Part shown: positions 14,801 through 25,908 of the stretch, in pieces
Position numbering within the stretch: position 1 is the first letter of the stretch
Layout: every line of letters begins with the position of its first letter
Assembly: GCF_003672135.1 (NCBI RefSeq)
Contig: NC_039508.1
Coordinates: 11,109,945 to 11,173,944, forward strand
Direction: 5' to 3'
DNA: 64,000 nt
DNA from: Ooceraea biroi
Lineage: Eukaryota > Arthropoda > Insecta > Hymenoptera > Formicidae
Notes under the pieces: generated by a model
What the model was told of the DNA's origin: nothing
Seen by the model: only the letters and a program-made list of their open reading frames with translations
Database searches by the model: none
Made by a program: the position numbers and the translations under genes

Positions 14801-16476
14801 TTTCCGCTCGAAAAGAGCGTTGGCTCTAAAGCGAAGATATCTTGTCGATCTCGATTGTTCTTGTCGATGGCAGCTTTAAAGGCTCAGTTTTTAAGCTTTA
14901 ATCGCGATGAAGGTAAACCAGAGCACGAGCGAATTCTTTGGCACGTAAGCCTGATAACATCCGCTTACTCGCGTGACCCGTGGCACTAATACGGAGCGTT
15001 ATGACTCTGCGTGCCGTGAATATCATACGAGTTACATTAGGAGCTTGCGTTTGCCGTCTAATCATCGACATTGTAAGCCGCGTAGTCGCCAACAAGAAAG
15101 CAATCGGGGCGAGACCACCCCCGTCTGCGCGTTACACTCTCGGTTTTTTTTCCAAGTTTTCAGGCACGACTTGTTCCTCGCAGAAAATATTCCCTCGCGG
15201 CAATTATTGAGGCATTCAAATCAGGCATGTCAGATGACGATAAATCCGACACGTCATCTATAACTTTCACGAGATATCCATTTTGATCGAATTAAGCGCG
15301 ATACGTTACAATAAATTATCGCGTGCCGTGACATTAAAAAATCGTAAAAATCGTTCGCATATTAATGTAATGTCGTGAAACGTGATGTCACGTGTTTTAT
15401 TACTGAAACACTCGATGATCGAATTCATTCAAGATGCTTCGAGGTGTCTCACCGTTTGGACTGGTGGGCCCGCCGTGCGGCGTGTAAAGATGTCCATGAG
15501 GATTGTGCGGGTGTGGGGGTGGGGGCAGCCACGCGAACCCCGCCAGGGAATGCGGAAATCCCGCGGGGTTCCAACCGGGAGCGCCGGGTGCCCCGGTGAG
15601 ATACGGTGGCCCCTGCGACGGCCTCTGCACTCCGGGATGAATTGGCTGGGGCACTACCGGGCTGGACTTCTCTTCCTTCTCCTGACTGGTCTCCAAGTCT
15701 CTCTCCAGCTCGCAATCCGAGTCCATCACATTCAAATCCTCGGACTGGCCGACGCTTCTTATTTCGTGGTCCTCGAGGTCCAAGTGATCCGTCGTCCGAT
15801 CACCTTCCAGCGAGCGATTCGCCTCGGAGTCACTGCGATCGTCGAGAATCTCCCGCCTGCTCGCAGGCGATACAGATCTCGGATTGGTGACCCTGTCGAT
15901 CCTCTCGTCCTCCTCCTGAACGCGTTCCTGCTCTCGCGAGACCAGCATCTCGCCAATCCCGCCAGGCGAACTGGTCGCCAGTCGATGATCGTCCCGGTCC
16001 CTCGGGAGCTCTTGGTCTATCCTGATGGGCGAGGATGACTTGTCGTGGCTCGTTCTAGAGAAATCCTTTACCGTGAGCATCTCTTGCCGAGTAGACGAGT
16101 GATCCTGCTCGAGCCTGCTCGCGTGATGATGGTGGTGATGATTGCCGAAGCTGAGGCCGTGAGGACTCAACCTGGCGAGCAGTTCTCTGCTCTGCAACCT
16201 CTGCTGTTCCATCAACAACTCTCGGTACCTTGTCTCCATCTCGAGGTTCTTCTCGGCGCCCATCCTATCGTCATTGTCTCGTCTGGCCGCGAAGGTGCCG
16301 CTGCTAATGGCACTCTTCTTCGTGCCACTCAGCAGGGCGTCGACGCTGAAGCTGATCTTTCCACTTCGCGGCTTCAGATTCGAAGATGCTGATGTCGGAG
16401 TGGCCATGTCGACGTCTTCGCACAAACGGTCGCTGCCGGAACCCGGACCGGTCACCACGCCTTCGCCGTTGCTCAT
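5649..16476 (-). CDS. Dr: Msx/Drop-family homeodomain transcription factor, copy A (3 exons)
   Basis: This is a nuclear DNA-binding protein of the Msx/msh family. Family members act mainly as Groucho-dependent repressors in dorsal neuroectoderm and muscle-progenitor patterning. The spliced CDS (16476-15453, 7814-7618, 5894-5649) is 1467 nt, giving 488 aa. Visible parts are an Eh1-like motif FSVDALL (residues 43-49), a charged Q/E/L-rich helix-like stretch (about 74-103), six histidines (113-118), an acidic D/E/S-rich middle, a Pro/Gly-rich segment, the homeodomain (364-423) and a tail with six alanines (473-478). The homeodomain has W48, F49, Q50, N51, R53 and the Msx-typical flanks RKHKP before it and EAE after it. 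The length is close to fly Drop. The start at 16476 has G at -3 and opens the frame containing Eh1. S15 and K23 of the homeodomain, and AEIEK after it, look closer to fly Drop than copy B does; this is from memory, so the symbol is tentative. It is transcribed away from copy B. Confidence 0.93.
5895..7617 (-). other. intron 2 of Msx copy A (inside the homeobox)
   Basis: This 1.7-kb phase-0 intron splits the homeodomain between Gln44 and Val45. GT is at 7617-7616 and AG at 5896-5895. No coding sequence, repeat family or RNA gene was recognised within it. Confidence 0.88.
7618..7814 (-). CDS. Dr: Msx copy A, coding exon 2 (homeodomain residues 1-44)
   Basis: The acceptor TTTCCAG ends at 7815 and the donor CAG|GTGGGA begins at 7617. 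The exon is 197 nt: it completes codon 342 (Gly) and ends in phase 0. It encodes a Gly/Pro-rich linker, the basic pre-homeodomain arm TLRKHKP, and homeodomain helices 1 and 2 up to ...LTETQ. Frame and phase join exactly to exons 1 and 3. Confidence 0.95.
9521..9577. repeat. duplicated intronic module, copy 1
   Basis: A 24-bp block at 9521-9544 (core AACCGATCAATATGTTCT) is followed, 8 bp later, by GCTAATTAATT and then CTAATTAA. The same order and spacing recur at 10238-10294. The first block differs at one base of 24 and the 11-bp homeodomain-type block is identical, but the 8-bp linker matches at only one base. It lies within intron 1 of Msx copy A. Confidence 0.8.
10238..10294. repeat. duplicated intronic module, copy 2
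   Basis: Second member of the pair, 717 bp from copy 1 in the same orientation. It has the same 24-bp first block with G in place of A at its fifth base, an 8-bp diverged linker, GCTAATTAATT, and a TTAATTA block at the matching offset. I found no obvious homology outside the 57 bp. Confidence 0.8.
15453..16476 (-). CDS. Dr: Msx copy A, coding exon 1 (N-terminal repressor region)
   Basis: This exon encodes residues 1-341 plus the first base of codon 342. It carries the Groucho-type motif FSVDALL, the histidine run and the acidic/serine-rich linker, ending in a Pro/His/Gly-rich segment. The donor reads AACG|GTGAGA at 15453/15452, so the intron is phase 1. Reading through the donor adds only about 17 unrelated residues before a stop, which supports splicing here. 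The paralogous exon ends at the equivalent Asn codon with the same phase. Confidence 0.92.
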
Positions 16477-17003
16477 GCCGATCGTAAGCGTCGTCAGTCT
16501 TTCGGGGTTTTGTGATTATCTCAAATCTCCCAAATACAGCTCGCGCTTTTGCCAATCCGTCAGATTGCACTCAAGAGCCACTCAGGAAACACAACTGAGA
16601 AGATTGTTCAGTTGTTGCTTCGATTCCATATTGGATTATATTAGAGACGATCGTTAACACCGAGGTTTCTAACGGAACTTGACTGAATGGCGCTACACCT
16701 TAAAGCGTCAGCTGATGATCGTCGCATTAGCTTCTCGCCGTTGCTTGTTGACAGATGAGCGTGATGAGACGGCAAGTGAACTACACGACACTTTCAGCCG
16801 ATGATCGGTCACATCGCGATTCCTGGACCAAATCCCCGATACCCCCGATCGAAGCGAGGCCTTCTAGGCGCAACCTGCCACCTCAATAAGTCCCGTGCTC
16901 CGTTATTCTCGGAATCCGCCGCATCGCCGCGGAATGACCCAGCCGACACGAGCGGATTCCCTCATTAAAGCCAGAGGAGTGTTTTTTAAGATACCAACAT
17001 GAT
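16477..17003 (-). other. probable 5' leader of Msx copy A
   Basis: This is the inferred leader between the candidate start site and the ATG. It contains several upstream ATGs, including one only 3 nt from the start site (ATG plus three codons then TAA, 17000-16986) and one at about 16628 opening a 14-codon frame. The many upstream ATGs either damp translation or mean that part of this stretch is spliced out. Confidence 0.4.
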
Positions 17004-17005
17004 GA
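17000..17005 (-). promoter_or_regulatory. initiator-like TCATCA, candidate start site of Msx copy A
   Basis: TCATCA fits the insect initiator TCAKTY at the first four positions, with +1 at 17003. No DPE-like sequence is present at +28 to +32 (the bases there are CTCTG), so this would be a TATA-type rather than a DPE-type promoter. Confidence 0.4.
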
Positions 17006-17027
17006 TCCAAGTCCTCTTACTTCTTCA

Positions 17028-17035
17028 CTTTTATA
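17028..17035 (-). promoter_or_regulatory. TATA box (TATAAAAG) of Msx copy A
   Basis: TATAAAAG on the minus strand matches TATAWAAG exactly. Its first T lies 32 bases upstream of the A of a TCATC initiator-like sequence (A at 17003), which is canonical TATA-Inr spacing. It predicts an unspliced leader of about 526 nt before the start codon at 16476. Confidence 0.5.
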
Positions 17036-18300
17036 CCTTTTGCATTCCTACCGATGTTTAGGCAGTATAGTTACACGTTGACTTGTTTTCACGATATTTT
17101 ATGGTCTTTAGTCAAACGAGGCTTAGTGAACAAGAACATTTGAACTGCACCTTAAGCAAAGCATGCAAGATGGATATTGCGCAAGGGAATTTTACGGGAT
17201 CTGATGACTCCTGCTATCATGATATACTTCTAGCTACTGGATATATGCCGACGATCATTCTAATCAGTCGTGCGTGTCTTTCGCACATTCTGCGAGACTT
17301 TCTCCAGCATCGCGTTTTCTTGTTCCGCACTCAAATGCATCTCCTCATTATGCGTGATGCACTCTCTCGACGTTTTGCCGCGTCTACTGCACCATTGGAT
17401 CATTAAACGTCATTATACGCGCATGACGAACCAGGCCTTCAGGGACGCAGCTCCTGATCAAGATCAAGTGCCAATTTCCATCGTCAACAGATGCGGCGTC
17501 CGTCGCGCGACGGCCGTCGCTGCCATCAGCGCGTTCCAGGATATCGAATGCTCCTGGTGTTCTCGTTCGATACGGGTGTCCCCGCAACACTCCGCGGGTC
17601 CTGCCCAAATACTCGAGACTCCTCGCGGGCACCTCCGATCGCAACGCGGATCTCGCGACGGTTCACCGAGACGGTCAAGCGCGTACTCCGAGTTGCGGAG
17701 GTCACGCGGCGGAGGGGATAAGGTCGGGGAGAGAGTGCGGTGCGGTCTCACCGGAAAAGAAACGACCGTCGAGCGGCAGCGTACAAATGTAATCGGCGTA
17801 ATCTGGGTAATCTGCCGCGTGGTGACCGCCACTGCCGCGGAAACGGCACTGATTACCAGCTCGGCTGCACTCGCGGCGGAGAGCCCTGCCGGGGTCCCCG
17901 TTCTTCTCCCTTTCTCTCTCTCGCTTGCTCCCGCTCTCTTTCTCTCTTTCTTTTCGCAGTCGGCGTCGCGGTACCCGGCGTCGGGCGCGCGCCGCCCCCG
18001 CGACGCTCGCGGAACCGGTACCGTGGCCTGGGCTCGACCAATACGCGCGAGCCGGCGCGCATCTCGGGTACCCGGAGAGTGGGCGTTCTTCAGGGTCGCG
18101 CGCGGACCAATAGCGGGCATCGAGGTGGATCAAAACCCGAGGGGAGCCCCTTCTTCCGGCTTGCCGCAGGCCGCCAGATGGAGCTGGCTACATCTGCCCG
18201 TGTCTACCCGAGGATCCTGAAGTGGTGGGAAACCGTGGACGGTCGATGGGACGCGGCGGGACCGAGCGGAACGTGACGACTCCTAATTGTCTAATTCCCG
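17036..18300. other. CpG-rich region upstream of Msx copy A
   Basis: This stretch lies immediately upstream of the candidate copy A promoter. It is GC- and CpG-rich between about 17.45 and 18.25 kb. That makes stop codons rare, so unrecognisable Arg/Ser-rich frames of 316 aa (plus) and 218 aa (minus) overlap each other. A purine-rich block (about 17700-17760) is followed by a CT-rich block (about 17888-17958) containing many GAGAG/CTCTC words. It is most simply read as promoter-proximal regulatory DNA. Confidence 0.5.
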
Positions 18301-21300
18301 GGCGCGCAATGCGCGAATTGATTGGCAATACGGGTGCACGTGGCTGTGTGCACGGGCGCATGCCGCCTGGACAGCAGCGTCCCTCTCGTGTCTGTCCGGC
18401 ACATCGTCCTAGTGGCTCCTCATACCGTTTTCCGCCAAGCGGAAACGATGGCTGATCTAGGATTTATGATAGCGATCAGTGATGCGCGCGCGATTCCGCC
18501 ATTGATCACATTTAATTATTAGCGGGATTGGCGTCCATGACTACGACACGTGATACCTTGTGACATTCTGGTTTTCGGTTGGTTACTCGTCTCACTGCGA
18601 ACAATAGGCTTGTAGGCAGAGGCAAGAACTGATTTTACAAATGTACTATATTTGGAAAAAATGTTTCCTGGAATCTATTGGTTTCGGAAAGCTGTGTAAA
18701 TAAATTCAAAAAATATTATTGAAAAATACGTGTCAATCTTTCTTTACGTCACGTTGTTTATTTAGATTCTATTTGGAAAACGGAAATGAACTTCCGGTGT
18801 TTCCAAAATGATCAATTTGTGTAATGACGAGTTTATTATCAAAGAGTTTATTATCATTGCATGTTGCCTTTAGCATGAGTAATTGAGCACCAAATAAAGA
18901 TAAATAGATATTTTCGAAGAAATATTCGCAGGATGCGCTTCGACGATAGGAGGGGTGGATGGAGCGTTAACAGAGCCGGCATATTGAATCTTCGGTCTAA
19001 AAGAAGGAAGGGCATCCATGCAGCGAGGGTGGGGAAGCTGCAGTGAGCCAGCAACAGACTCGCGTACTTCTCTTGAGGAAAGAGATGTACCAGAAGGCGG
19101 GAGAAAGCAGAAAGGTAGAATTGAGCCATCAACCATAGGGTTTTTGTCGTTCGCCAGCGCGAACAAGGGCTGAGGAGACCTTGGGCAACGTACGCGCGCC
19201 GCCATCTCGTTGTCTCTTATTTTATGACGCTCTGCATCGAGTGCATCGTGCCAGCGTATTGAAAACAAATATTTCATGAAAAATAACGAGGCACTAAAGC
19301 AGAGAGCTCTTTGTAACCAAAGAAGAAAAACGAGAACTGCCGAGATTTCTACATATGCGCGTAATTAAGCACACTTGATTAATGATTCTAGATGCCTAAG
19401 GGTTACAGAATCAATTATAACTCTCTCATCTAAACGATGCAGGTCCTTTTCCAATGACACGTTCTTCTTTCTTTGACACTAGTAGTATAAAAAATGAACG
19501 GCGCCGTAATTAGTCTCACATTTATTGCTCTACACATTTTAAGCCTCAAACTAATGAGCTACTTCAAACTAGCAAATTTCGTGAATTTTTTTGCGAACAT
19601 CAGTCTTAACGGAGATCTACGAAACTCTGTCTCGCTGGTGGAAGATTAATCATGGACCCCCCATGTATCTCAACTCTTAGCAAGTGCTCGCTACACTGAG
19701 GACGATACGTTCGGCCTATAGACTCGCGACAATATCGCTGCACGATGGACCAACGATACCTTAGGATTACACTAATCCGATCGGCATCACGGCGACGATA
19801 ATGGCGAGTGACAACCCTTCGGGCGGTATACCCCGGCGAGTCCTGCGAGGCGGGCCTGCCAGAGGTAGAATTATGCTGCGGTCTCGGGAGGTCAAGCCGA
19901 TTAACGAAAATCTCGTTACGAGCGACCGGCTGCGAGCCGTCAAGGTGATTTTCGCCGGGCCCGGCTTTCGTAATTCTCGGCGATTCTTCTCGCTCTCGGG
20001 CGGACTTTATTACGCGCGCGGTACCCGCGCGAGGGCGTTTAAACGCGATGTGAAAGAGAATCGCGGAGTCAATTAAGACGCACCGCTGCCCGCTGCACCG
20101 AGCGTTGACGTTAATTAGGCGACAGAGCGGTCGGGATCGTTGGACTGACGAGTGATTTAGTTTGGGTAAACCGCCGCGAAGCCTACGTCGCCGACCGTAT
20201 GCTAATGCACGCGCGTACAACCGGGGTTGCATGTGTCTTTAAGTTCAATTTATTGCATGCACTGGCCTGCGCGCGATGCGTCTGAATTATTCCCGAGGGC
20301 TCGGTGCGCGCGCAATTAAGCTCAAAACAGCGGAAATTACCGAGTTTGTTGATCTTGTTAGTGAGGATTACTGCGCGGGCAATTAAATATAATCGAAGTC
20401 TCTGTGCCACGAACGCTGAAGGATTGTCATTGCGTGAGATAGTCGGGATCGTTCGAGCATTTAATTCTAGAAGATCTAGCGCGCTGCACCTGGGACAACT
20501 GAACGCTTAACAAGAAGTGATCTCAGTTCGCGCAGTTAGTTACGACATGACGAATGCGGAGCGATGTTTAAAAGCAGCTAATTTGATATTATGCTGCAAT
20601 ACAAACGTTCGCGTCGCCGTTGATTCGTTCATCTCCTTCTCTGTCTTTTGTGAACTACCGGCACCGTGACGAGCAAAATGCACGAGCATTCGCGCGCGCG
20701 CTCGCAAAACTCGAAGAGGTAGGGGATGTCCCGTGAACGTTCCCCGCGCGATTTGCACATTAACGGGGAATAAACGACGCCGAAATACAGCGCGGACGCG
20801 CGATCGCCATAATAGGAGCACCGAGTAGTCTATTAAGCGTCCTCAAAACCAGTTAGTGAGTCGGCAATCCAGTTTAGGTACAAAATGGCTGTCGTTTAGC
20901 GAGGATTAATGGTCTCGGGAGTGCCCCGGGGCAGCATAATGGGGCAGATGCGTTCTGGATGAGGGGGAGCAACCCTCTGATCTCTCCTCCCCGCCATTTA
21001 TATCTCGACAACCTCCGCGCGCCACCCTGCCTCCTCCTTGTGTGCCTTACCCCACCCCTCTTGCGGCCTCGTTATGTACACCTATCTGACTACAGGCTCC
21101 ATTATGCCCTTTTTGCGATGCTCCACGTACGCCGTTTATAAATACGCGATATCTGCGCACCCCTCCGCGTACCGGCACCTCCAAATTACCGCCTGCGATA
21201 TTACATCTGCGCGGTGCAAGCGACAGGGTTTTTTAAGTGGAAATTGCAAATTAAGAGATGCAGCATTGAAGGTTTCTTGAAGTATGCAAATAAATTATAT

Positions 21301-21813
21301 GCACTCGTAAATTCATGAATAAAGTATTTTCTAGAAAATGCGATACGTTGCGTAATTGTTTGCTTCCCTTTTCACTCCTTTCCCTTTGCATCAAAAGTAT
21401 TAAGCTGCCCTCGAGTAAAAAGATATCGATACGCGAAGTATCGAATGTCATCATCGGCGAAATCAGACGCGCTTCGTTAAGAGCCAATTACGGCTTTATG
21501 TAAATCGCGCAACGTCCCTTGCTCTCCAAGTGCTTGACACTTCTCGTCGTACAGCATCCACGATCTAGTGCGAGTTCATCTCGACTTCATGAGGGGTGGC
21601 ACGACGCGTTTCGTGTGCGTTTGTGCGCGACACTCACACGATGCTAGCGCAGGGATTCTGGCCTCGTATTTGGGCGCCCAAAGCGCCGTTTAGTTTGGCG
21701 TTTCATGGTCGAATGACTCCCCTCGCCGTCTACCGCGGTTCGTGTCGTTTCGGTGCTCCTGAGAGAGCCGTAAGTAGTCGTTTTGAAATCGACTCCGGGA
21801 CGGGGATGCGTGT

Positions 21814-21862
21814 GTTCGCGCGCGCGCGGCCGCGCGAGTGTGCGCGGGTGCGCGTGTGTGCG
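21814..21862. repeat. alternating CG/TG purine-pyrimidine tract
   Basis: Nearly continuous alternation of C/T with G (CGCGCGCG, GTGTGCGCG, GCGTGTGTGCG). This sequence class can adopt Z-DNA. Confidence 0.6.
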
Positions 21863-23971
21863 CCGGGAATCGAATCTCAGCTTTTGTTGGAGCCGCCCTA
21901 GAGAGACGGCGTTGACAGAGATTTAGAGAGTGCAGTTAATGTGGAATTAGCTGCCACGAAGAGGTGGCGTCGTCGCCGCGACCGTATTATGCCATCACCT
22001 GCCGAGGGAAAGACGTTCGGCCATTTTTCGCGGGCCTAATAAGGCGGCACTAATGCTCGCTCCGCTCTCGTCGCTCTCCCGCTCGCGTCCTTTAATACGA
22101 CGTATTAATGGCGAATCCTTGTGAAAGAAAATATTTGCTCCGCGGCCTGGAAGCGCATCCACGAAGCGACGCGGAAACCAATTTACAAGGCGCACCGGCG
22201 AAAGCCAGTCGCCCAGCTTTAGAGTTTCATTCACTCAAAAGTCTACTGGAATTTCATTATGCCATGGCTTATGGCCAAGGCATTTATATAAGTATTTATT
22301 TTATTTCAATTTATTTTTCAATAAATAATGCATCATATTAAAATGTTTATTATATAAAATTAATTAGACGTCCTGAGGAACGATCAACATTTCCAGTCAT
22401 AATTCGTCATATTATCTAATTTCATAGACGCTGTTCTCTCTACAAACGCGTTCGTTTATGCGATGGTCTATTTTGTCGCAAAGATATTATTCCAAAGTGA
22501 AATCCTTTGTGATCCTCGGTAATGTACTCTTGAAGAAAGATAATGTTTTGTGCGGCAGATAAGCAGCTCCTGCGACACAGAAGAAAACCGCGCACAAATA
22601 AGTGGGACGTTCGAGAAACAAATTTGAGACGTCGAGCGGGGCACTCGAGCTCGTAAAGCCAAGAGAGCTGGCGAGATCAGGTAAGCGCTGACATAGGATG
22701 CGCTGGTGGGCAGCGGTTTATCTCGTCCTAATCCTGTTTGCAGGATGAACCGCTCGCAGTCGACCTGTTTGATTATTTAAGGATTTCCCTGCATTCGTGA
22801 GAACTGCACCATGCGCGAACTCTGTTCTCTCTATCAAACACGGTCGCACTGTTTGCACTGACGACGCGAGCATCGTTGTTCTTTGCGTTTCTAAATTTTC
22901 TTAGGCCTCTTTGACTTTTGACTTTTTCTTTATTCTCTTTCCACTTTCAAATATTTATGAATGAAATGATTATAAAAAGATTTTCTGTACTCATCTCGGA
23001 TGGAGGGACAGCATTTAGCGGCTCGTGCTGTTTCACGCATATGTATGTGCTGTTTTACAGCTAAATGGAAATAAAGAGAAGGATCATTGTGAGGGTTCGA
23101 TCCTCCGATCGATTGTCGATACCTGCAAAAACCGGCACATTATGATTCTATTGTACCGTTTAAACGAGGAGCATTATTTTCTTAAACTGTGGGTGTGTTG
23201 CAAATTGTGGATCGCTGTTTCGGGCCCACAGGAGAATACTCAGTCTTCAGACACCTGCAGACTGCAGGCCGCTAGTATCGGCATTCCGTAAGCAGAATGG
23301 CCACCCGCGGTAAAACGTTAGGTATGTTGTCCTCTCAGTCCCGAAAATTTCAAAAGATTGTCGTGCAACAATGATCGCTGCTCCTTTTGCAAATGACCGC
23401 AGGGATATTTGTGCGTACGGGGACTAAACGCTTGCCCTCAATGGCAAAATTCAAACAGTAAAATATTTGTCAGTTCGACTTATTGGTCTCACTGTTCCCG
23501 GCAGACAAATCGCAAGTTAAATAATTACCTTCAAAGAAAAAAGATAATTCTTAGAAAGAGAGGAGAATCGGATAAATATTTATCAACGATGGTATTGCGA
23601 ATTTATTTCTGTTAATTATCTTCTTGTGGAAAATTTGTTCGACGAGCGTGAAAACCCGCGGCGTCACGATATGCAACCCCTCAGGAAAAGTCGGGAAAGT
23701 CACTAATAAATTTCAATTTGCCTCGTAGTGAATTTCCATTCGCAGTGGCGTCTATCTAAACACGGGATCATAAAGCGCTCGACAAGACCGCGTACTTAAA
23801 CCGTTCGACGCATTAGAATTATACCCTGGATGCAGAACGACGCCGAGGAAAAAGGATCGTCACGCGGACTTGGGCACCGACCATAAGGGGATGATTTGTT
23901 ACCGGTCGTTGTTCCCGGCGCGTCCAATAGCGCGCTCCATCGTCCAGAAATGCGCCAATGATGATGCAGTC

Positions 23972-23987
23972 GAGAGAGAGAGAGAGA
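23972..23987. repeat. (GA)n microsatellite
   Basis: Eight GA units, continuing as imperfect GAAAGAGA. Confidence 0.8.
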
Positions 23988-24559
23988 AAGAGACGAAAAA
24001 GCGAGAGACACTCTCGATAGTTATCCATCGGATACACGGGGTGCTCGCATTGAATTACCCCTGTGTGAAGGAAGGAACCAGATGCGTCGCCGTGGCTAAC
24101 GCACCGCGACGGCCTCCCCATTATGTTTGTTTATTTATTATTAATAGGAAATTCATAACAATCACATAATAGGACCCCGCGTGTAAGGGGTCTCGCGGCG
24201 AGCATATCGTCACGCTCGGCGCATCTCTCATACGGCAAACGTTTTTTCCGGGGTAGTTTCTCTGAGCACGCAGCGGACGAAAGCTCTATCTGTTGTCGCG
24301 GCGAGTAAATCGATGGATTTTGTTCGCTACTTGCAGTAAATTTTTTGTTAGAAAGATTGCTAATGAGATTTCGATAACATTATTTAAAAAAGAAAAATCG
24401 AGTTTCGTGTACAATTGAACAAATAATTAAAATTGAGTATATCTCATCATGTCATGATACTTTGACATTAAGTATAGAAAGAAGGTAAATTTTACAGCAT
24501 ATTTCGAGGCATTTAAAAAAAATATATCCCGCAGTAAAACAAGGACGTCGAATTGTCCA

Positions 24560-25110
24560 TTATTGGAAAATGCTACCAGAAGTCCGTTTTGCACTCTTGA
24601 ATCGAACAGAGTGGCTCGCCGTCGCGCCGGCGCCGGCGCGCATTCGCGCGAGCGGAAGCGCGCTTGACGTCGCGAACAGAAAAAAAAGAGATCGAGAAAG
24701 GGGAAACGCTAAAAAAAAGAGAGCGCCCCTCACTCGCGGCGCGAAAATGGGAAAGAGAGAGTATCGAAAAATGGCAACTCTGGTGCGGAGTGTTGTAGTA
24801 GTAGTAGCAGTAGCAGTAGCAGTAGCAGTAGCAGTAGCGCTGCGTGATAGAAGGGTGGCTGGCGATTTTGCGCGTTTTCCCTCCACCTATGGCCGTCGCT
24901 CTTCCGACCGGTGCCCTCCCACCCTCCTTTCTCCCAGTCTCCCAGTCTCCCCGCTACCCCACCCTCTTTCCCGTCTCACTCAAAAGCCCCTCAACCGCCC
25001 TCCCCCTGCTCCCTCCCGCCATCCTTCCTTCTCTCCTTTACCGCCGCGTGTTGATGTGAACTCAAGGGTGCAAATTCTCGCTCGTTCGAAATTCAGGACA
25101 GGAAATTAGA
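24560..25110. other. purine-to-pyrimidine skewed island
   Basis: The plus strand is purine-rich from about 24670 to 24780 and strongly pyrimidine-rich from about 24870 to 25060, with a GTA/GTAGCA repeat between. The 179-aa plus and 108-aa minus frames here are low-complexity shadows. Confidence 0.5.
24795..24838. repeat. (GTA)n / (GTAGCA)n repeat
   Basis: Four GTA units pass into about five GTAGCA hexamers, ending at GCGC. Confidence 0.85.
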
Positions 25111-25854
25111 CGGGCGTCTCCCTCCCATAGAAATACCCGCGAAGCGTGAGAGATATGAGGGTGGTACGGCGGGCCTTCCCTCCCCTCCGCCCTCCCCCTG
25201 CTTTCCGCTCAGCTCGGTCGTGCTGCTGTATGGCGTATCGTGGTAACCATCCCTCAGCTCCATCCCGCAACCCCATCTTGGCTTCCTTCGCGTATAAACG
25301 CGCGCGCACACGCAGGCATGACGTGAATACCGCTCCGGATAAGTGCCTGATATAATAAGGATGCGATGGCCTCTGTGCGGGTTTACGTGCCGCTCGCCGA
25401 GCTATCGTCTTGTCGTGCTGCTATCGAAACTACGCGACTGCTTGGGAGGGTTGAGGGTTGCGCGAGGGTATTTATTTATATACCTGCAAGCTCGAGGCTC
25501 GGCTGCCTCGCGTTGGCTGGACTAATTATCGTAAACTGTGATTTTATTCAGTTTACTTGACGTTTCGCGATGTTACGTTGAGTCGTTAAGATACGTGCAA
25601 GAAATAGTTTGCGAAGCGTGAGCGCTGGTAGAGAAGGGAGTTTCTCTGAATTTGATGTTGAAAAAGATTCATGTCCAATTTGCTAGCAATTTACTGCTTT
25701 AGTTGTGAGTTTATTAAAAGATTTGTAGTACTCTTTGACATATTTTAAATCTGATATTTTAATATTGATTTATTCGATTTTAACGACTCAGAAGAGCTAG
25801 TTCAATTTGAGCATATTCCGTAGGTTTGCTTGACACTTCTATTATGAGGTGTTC

Positions 25855-25908
25855 CAGAAATTCAGTCTTCGTGTCTCCTTCGTGTCTTCGTCGACACGAG
25901 AATTTCTG
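25855..25908. repeat. nested inverted repeat
   Basis: Outer 9-bp perfect arms (CAGAAATTC at 25855-25863, GAATTTCTG at 25900-25908) enclose an inner 7-bp hairpin (TCGTGTC at 25880-25886, GACACGA at 25893-25899) with a 6-nt loop. The right arms are contiguous, giving 16 paired bases with a 16-nt bulge. Confidence 0.7.

Larger units (their letters stand above)
7815..15452 (-). other. intron 1 of Msx copy A
   Basis: This 7.6-kb phase-1 intron has GT (15452-15451) and AG (7816-7815) ends. I see no coding sequence in it; its open frames are short and Arg/Ser-rich. It contains the duplicated homeodomain-site module at 9521-9577 and 10238-10294 and scattered TAATTA cores. Large first introns of developmental homeobox genes commonly hold enhancers, so a regulatory role is inferred. 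Confidence 0.85.
18301..24559. other. divergent intergenic interval, no gene seen
   Basis: Open frames are short and unrecognised. There are TAATTA-type cores, a CpG-alternating tract at about 21814-21862 and a GA microsatellite at about 23972-23987. No RNA gene or transposon was identified. Confidence 0.65.

Noticed and set aside
15382..16038. 218-codon plus-strand frame opposite Msx copy A exon 1
   Set aside because: It is the antisense shadow of a real, strongly composition-biased coding exon.
17270..18220. 316-codon plus-strand frame upstream of Msx copy A
   Set aside because: No recognisable domain, Arg/Ser/Ala-rich, lies in CpG-rich DNA where stops are rare, and a 218-codon minus frame overlaps it.
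24570..25109. 179-codon plus-strand frame
   Set aside because: Composed of purine-rich sequence, the GTAGCA repeat (Val/Ala run) and a pyrimidine tract (Pro/Ser run).
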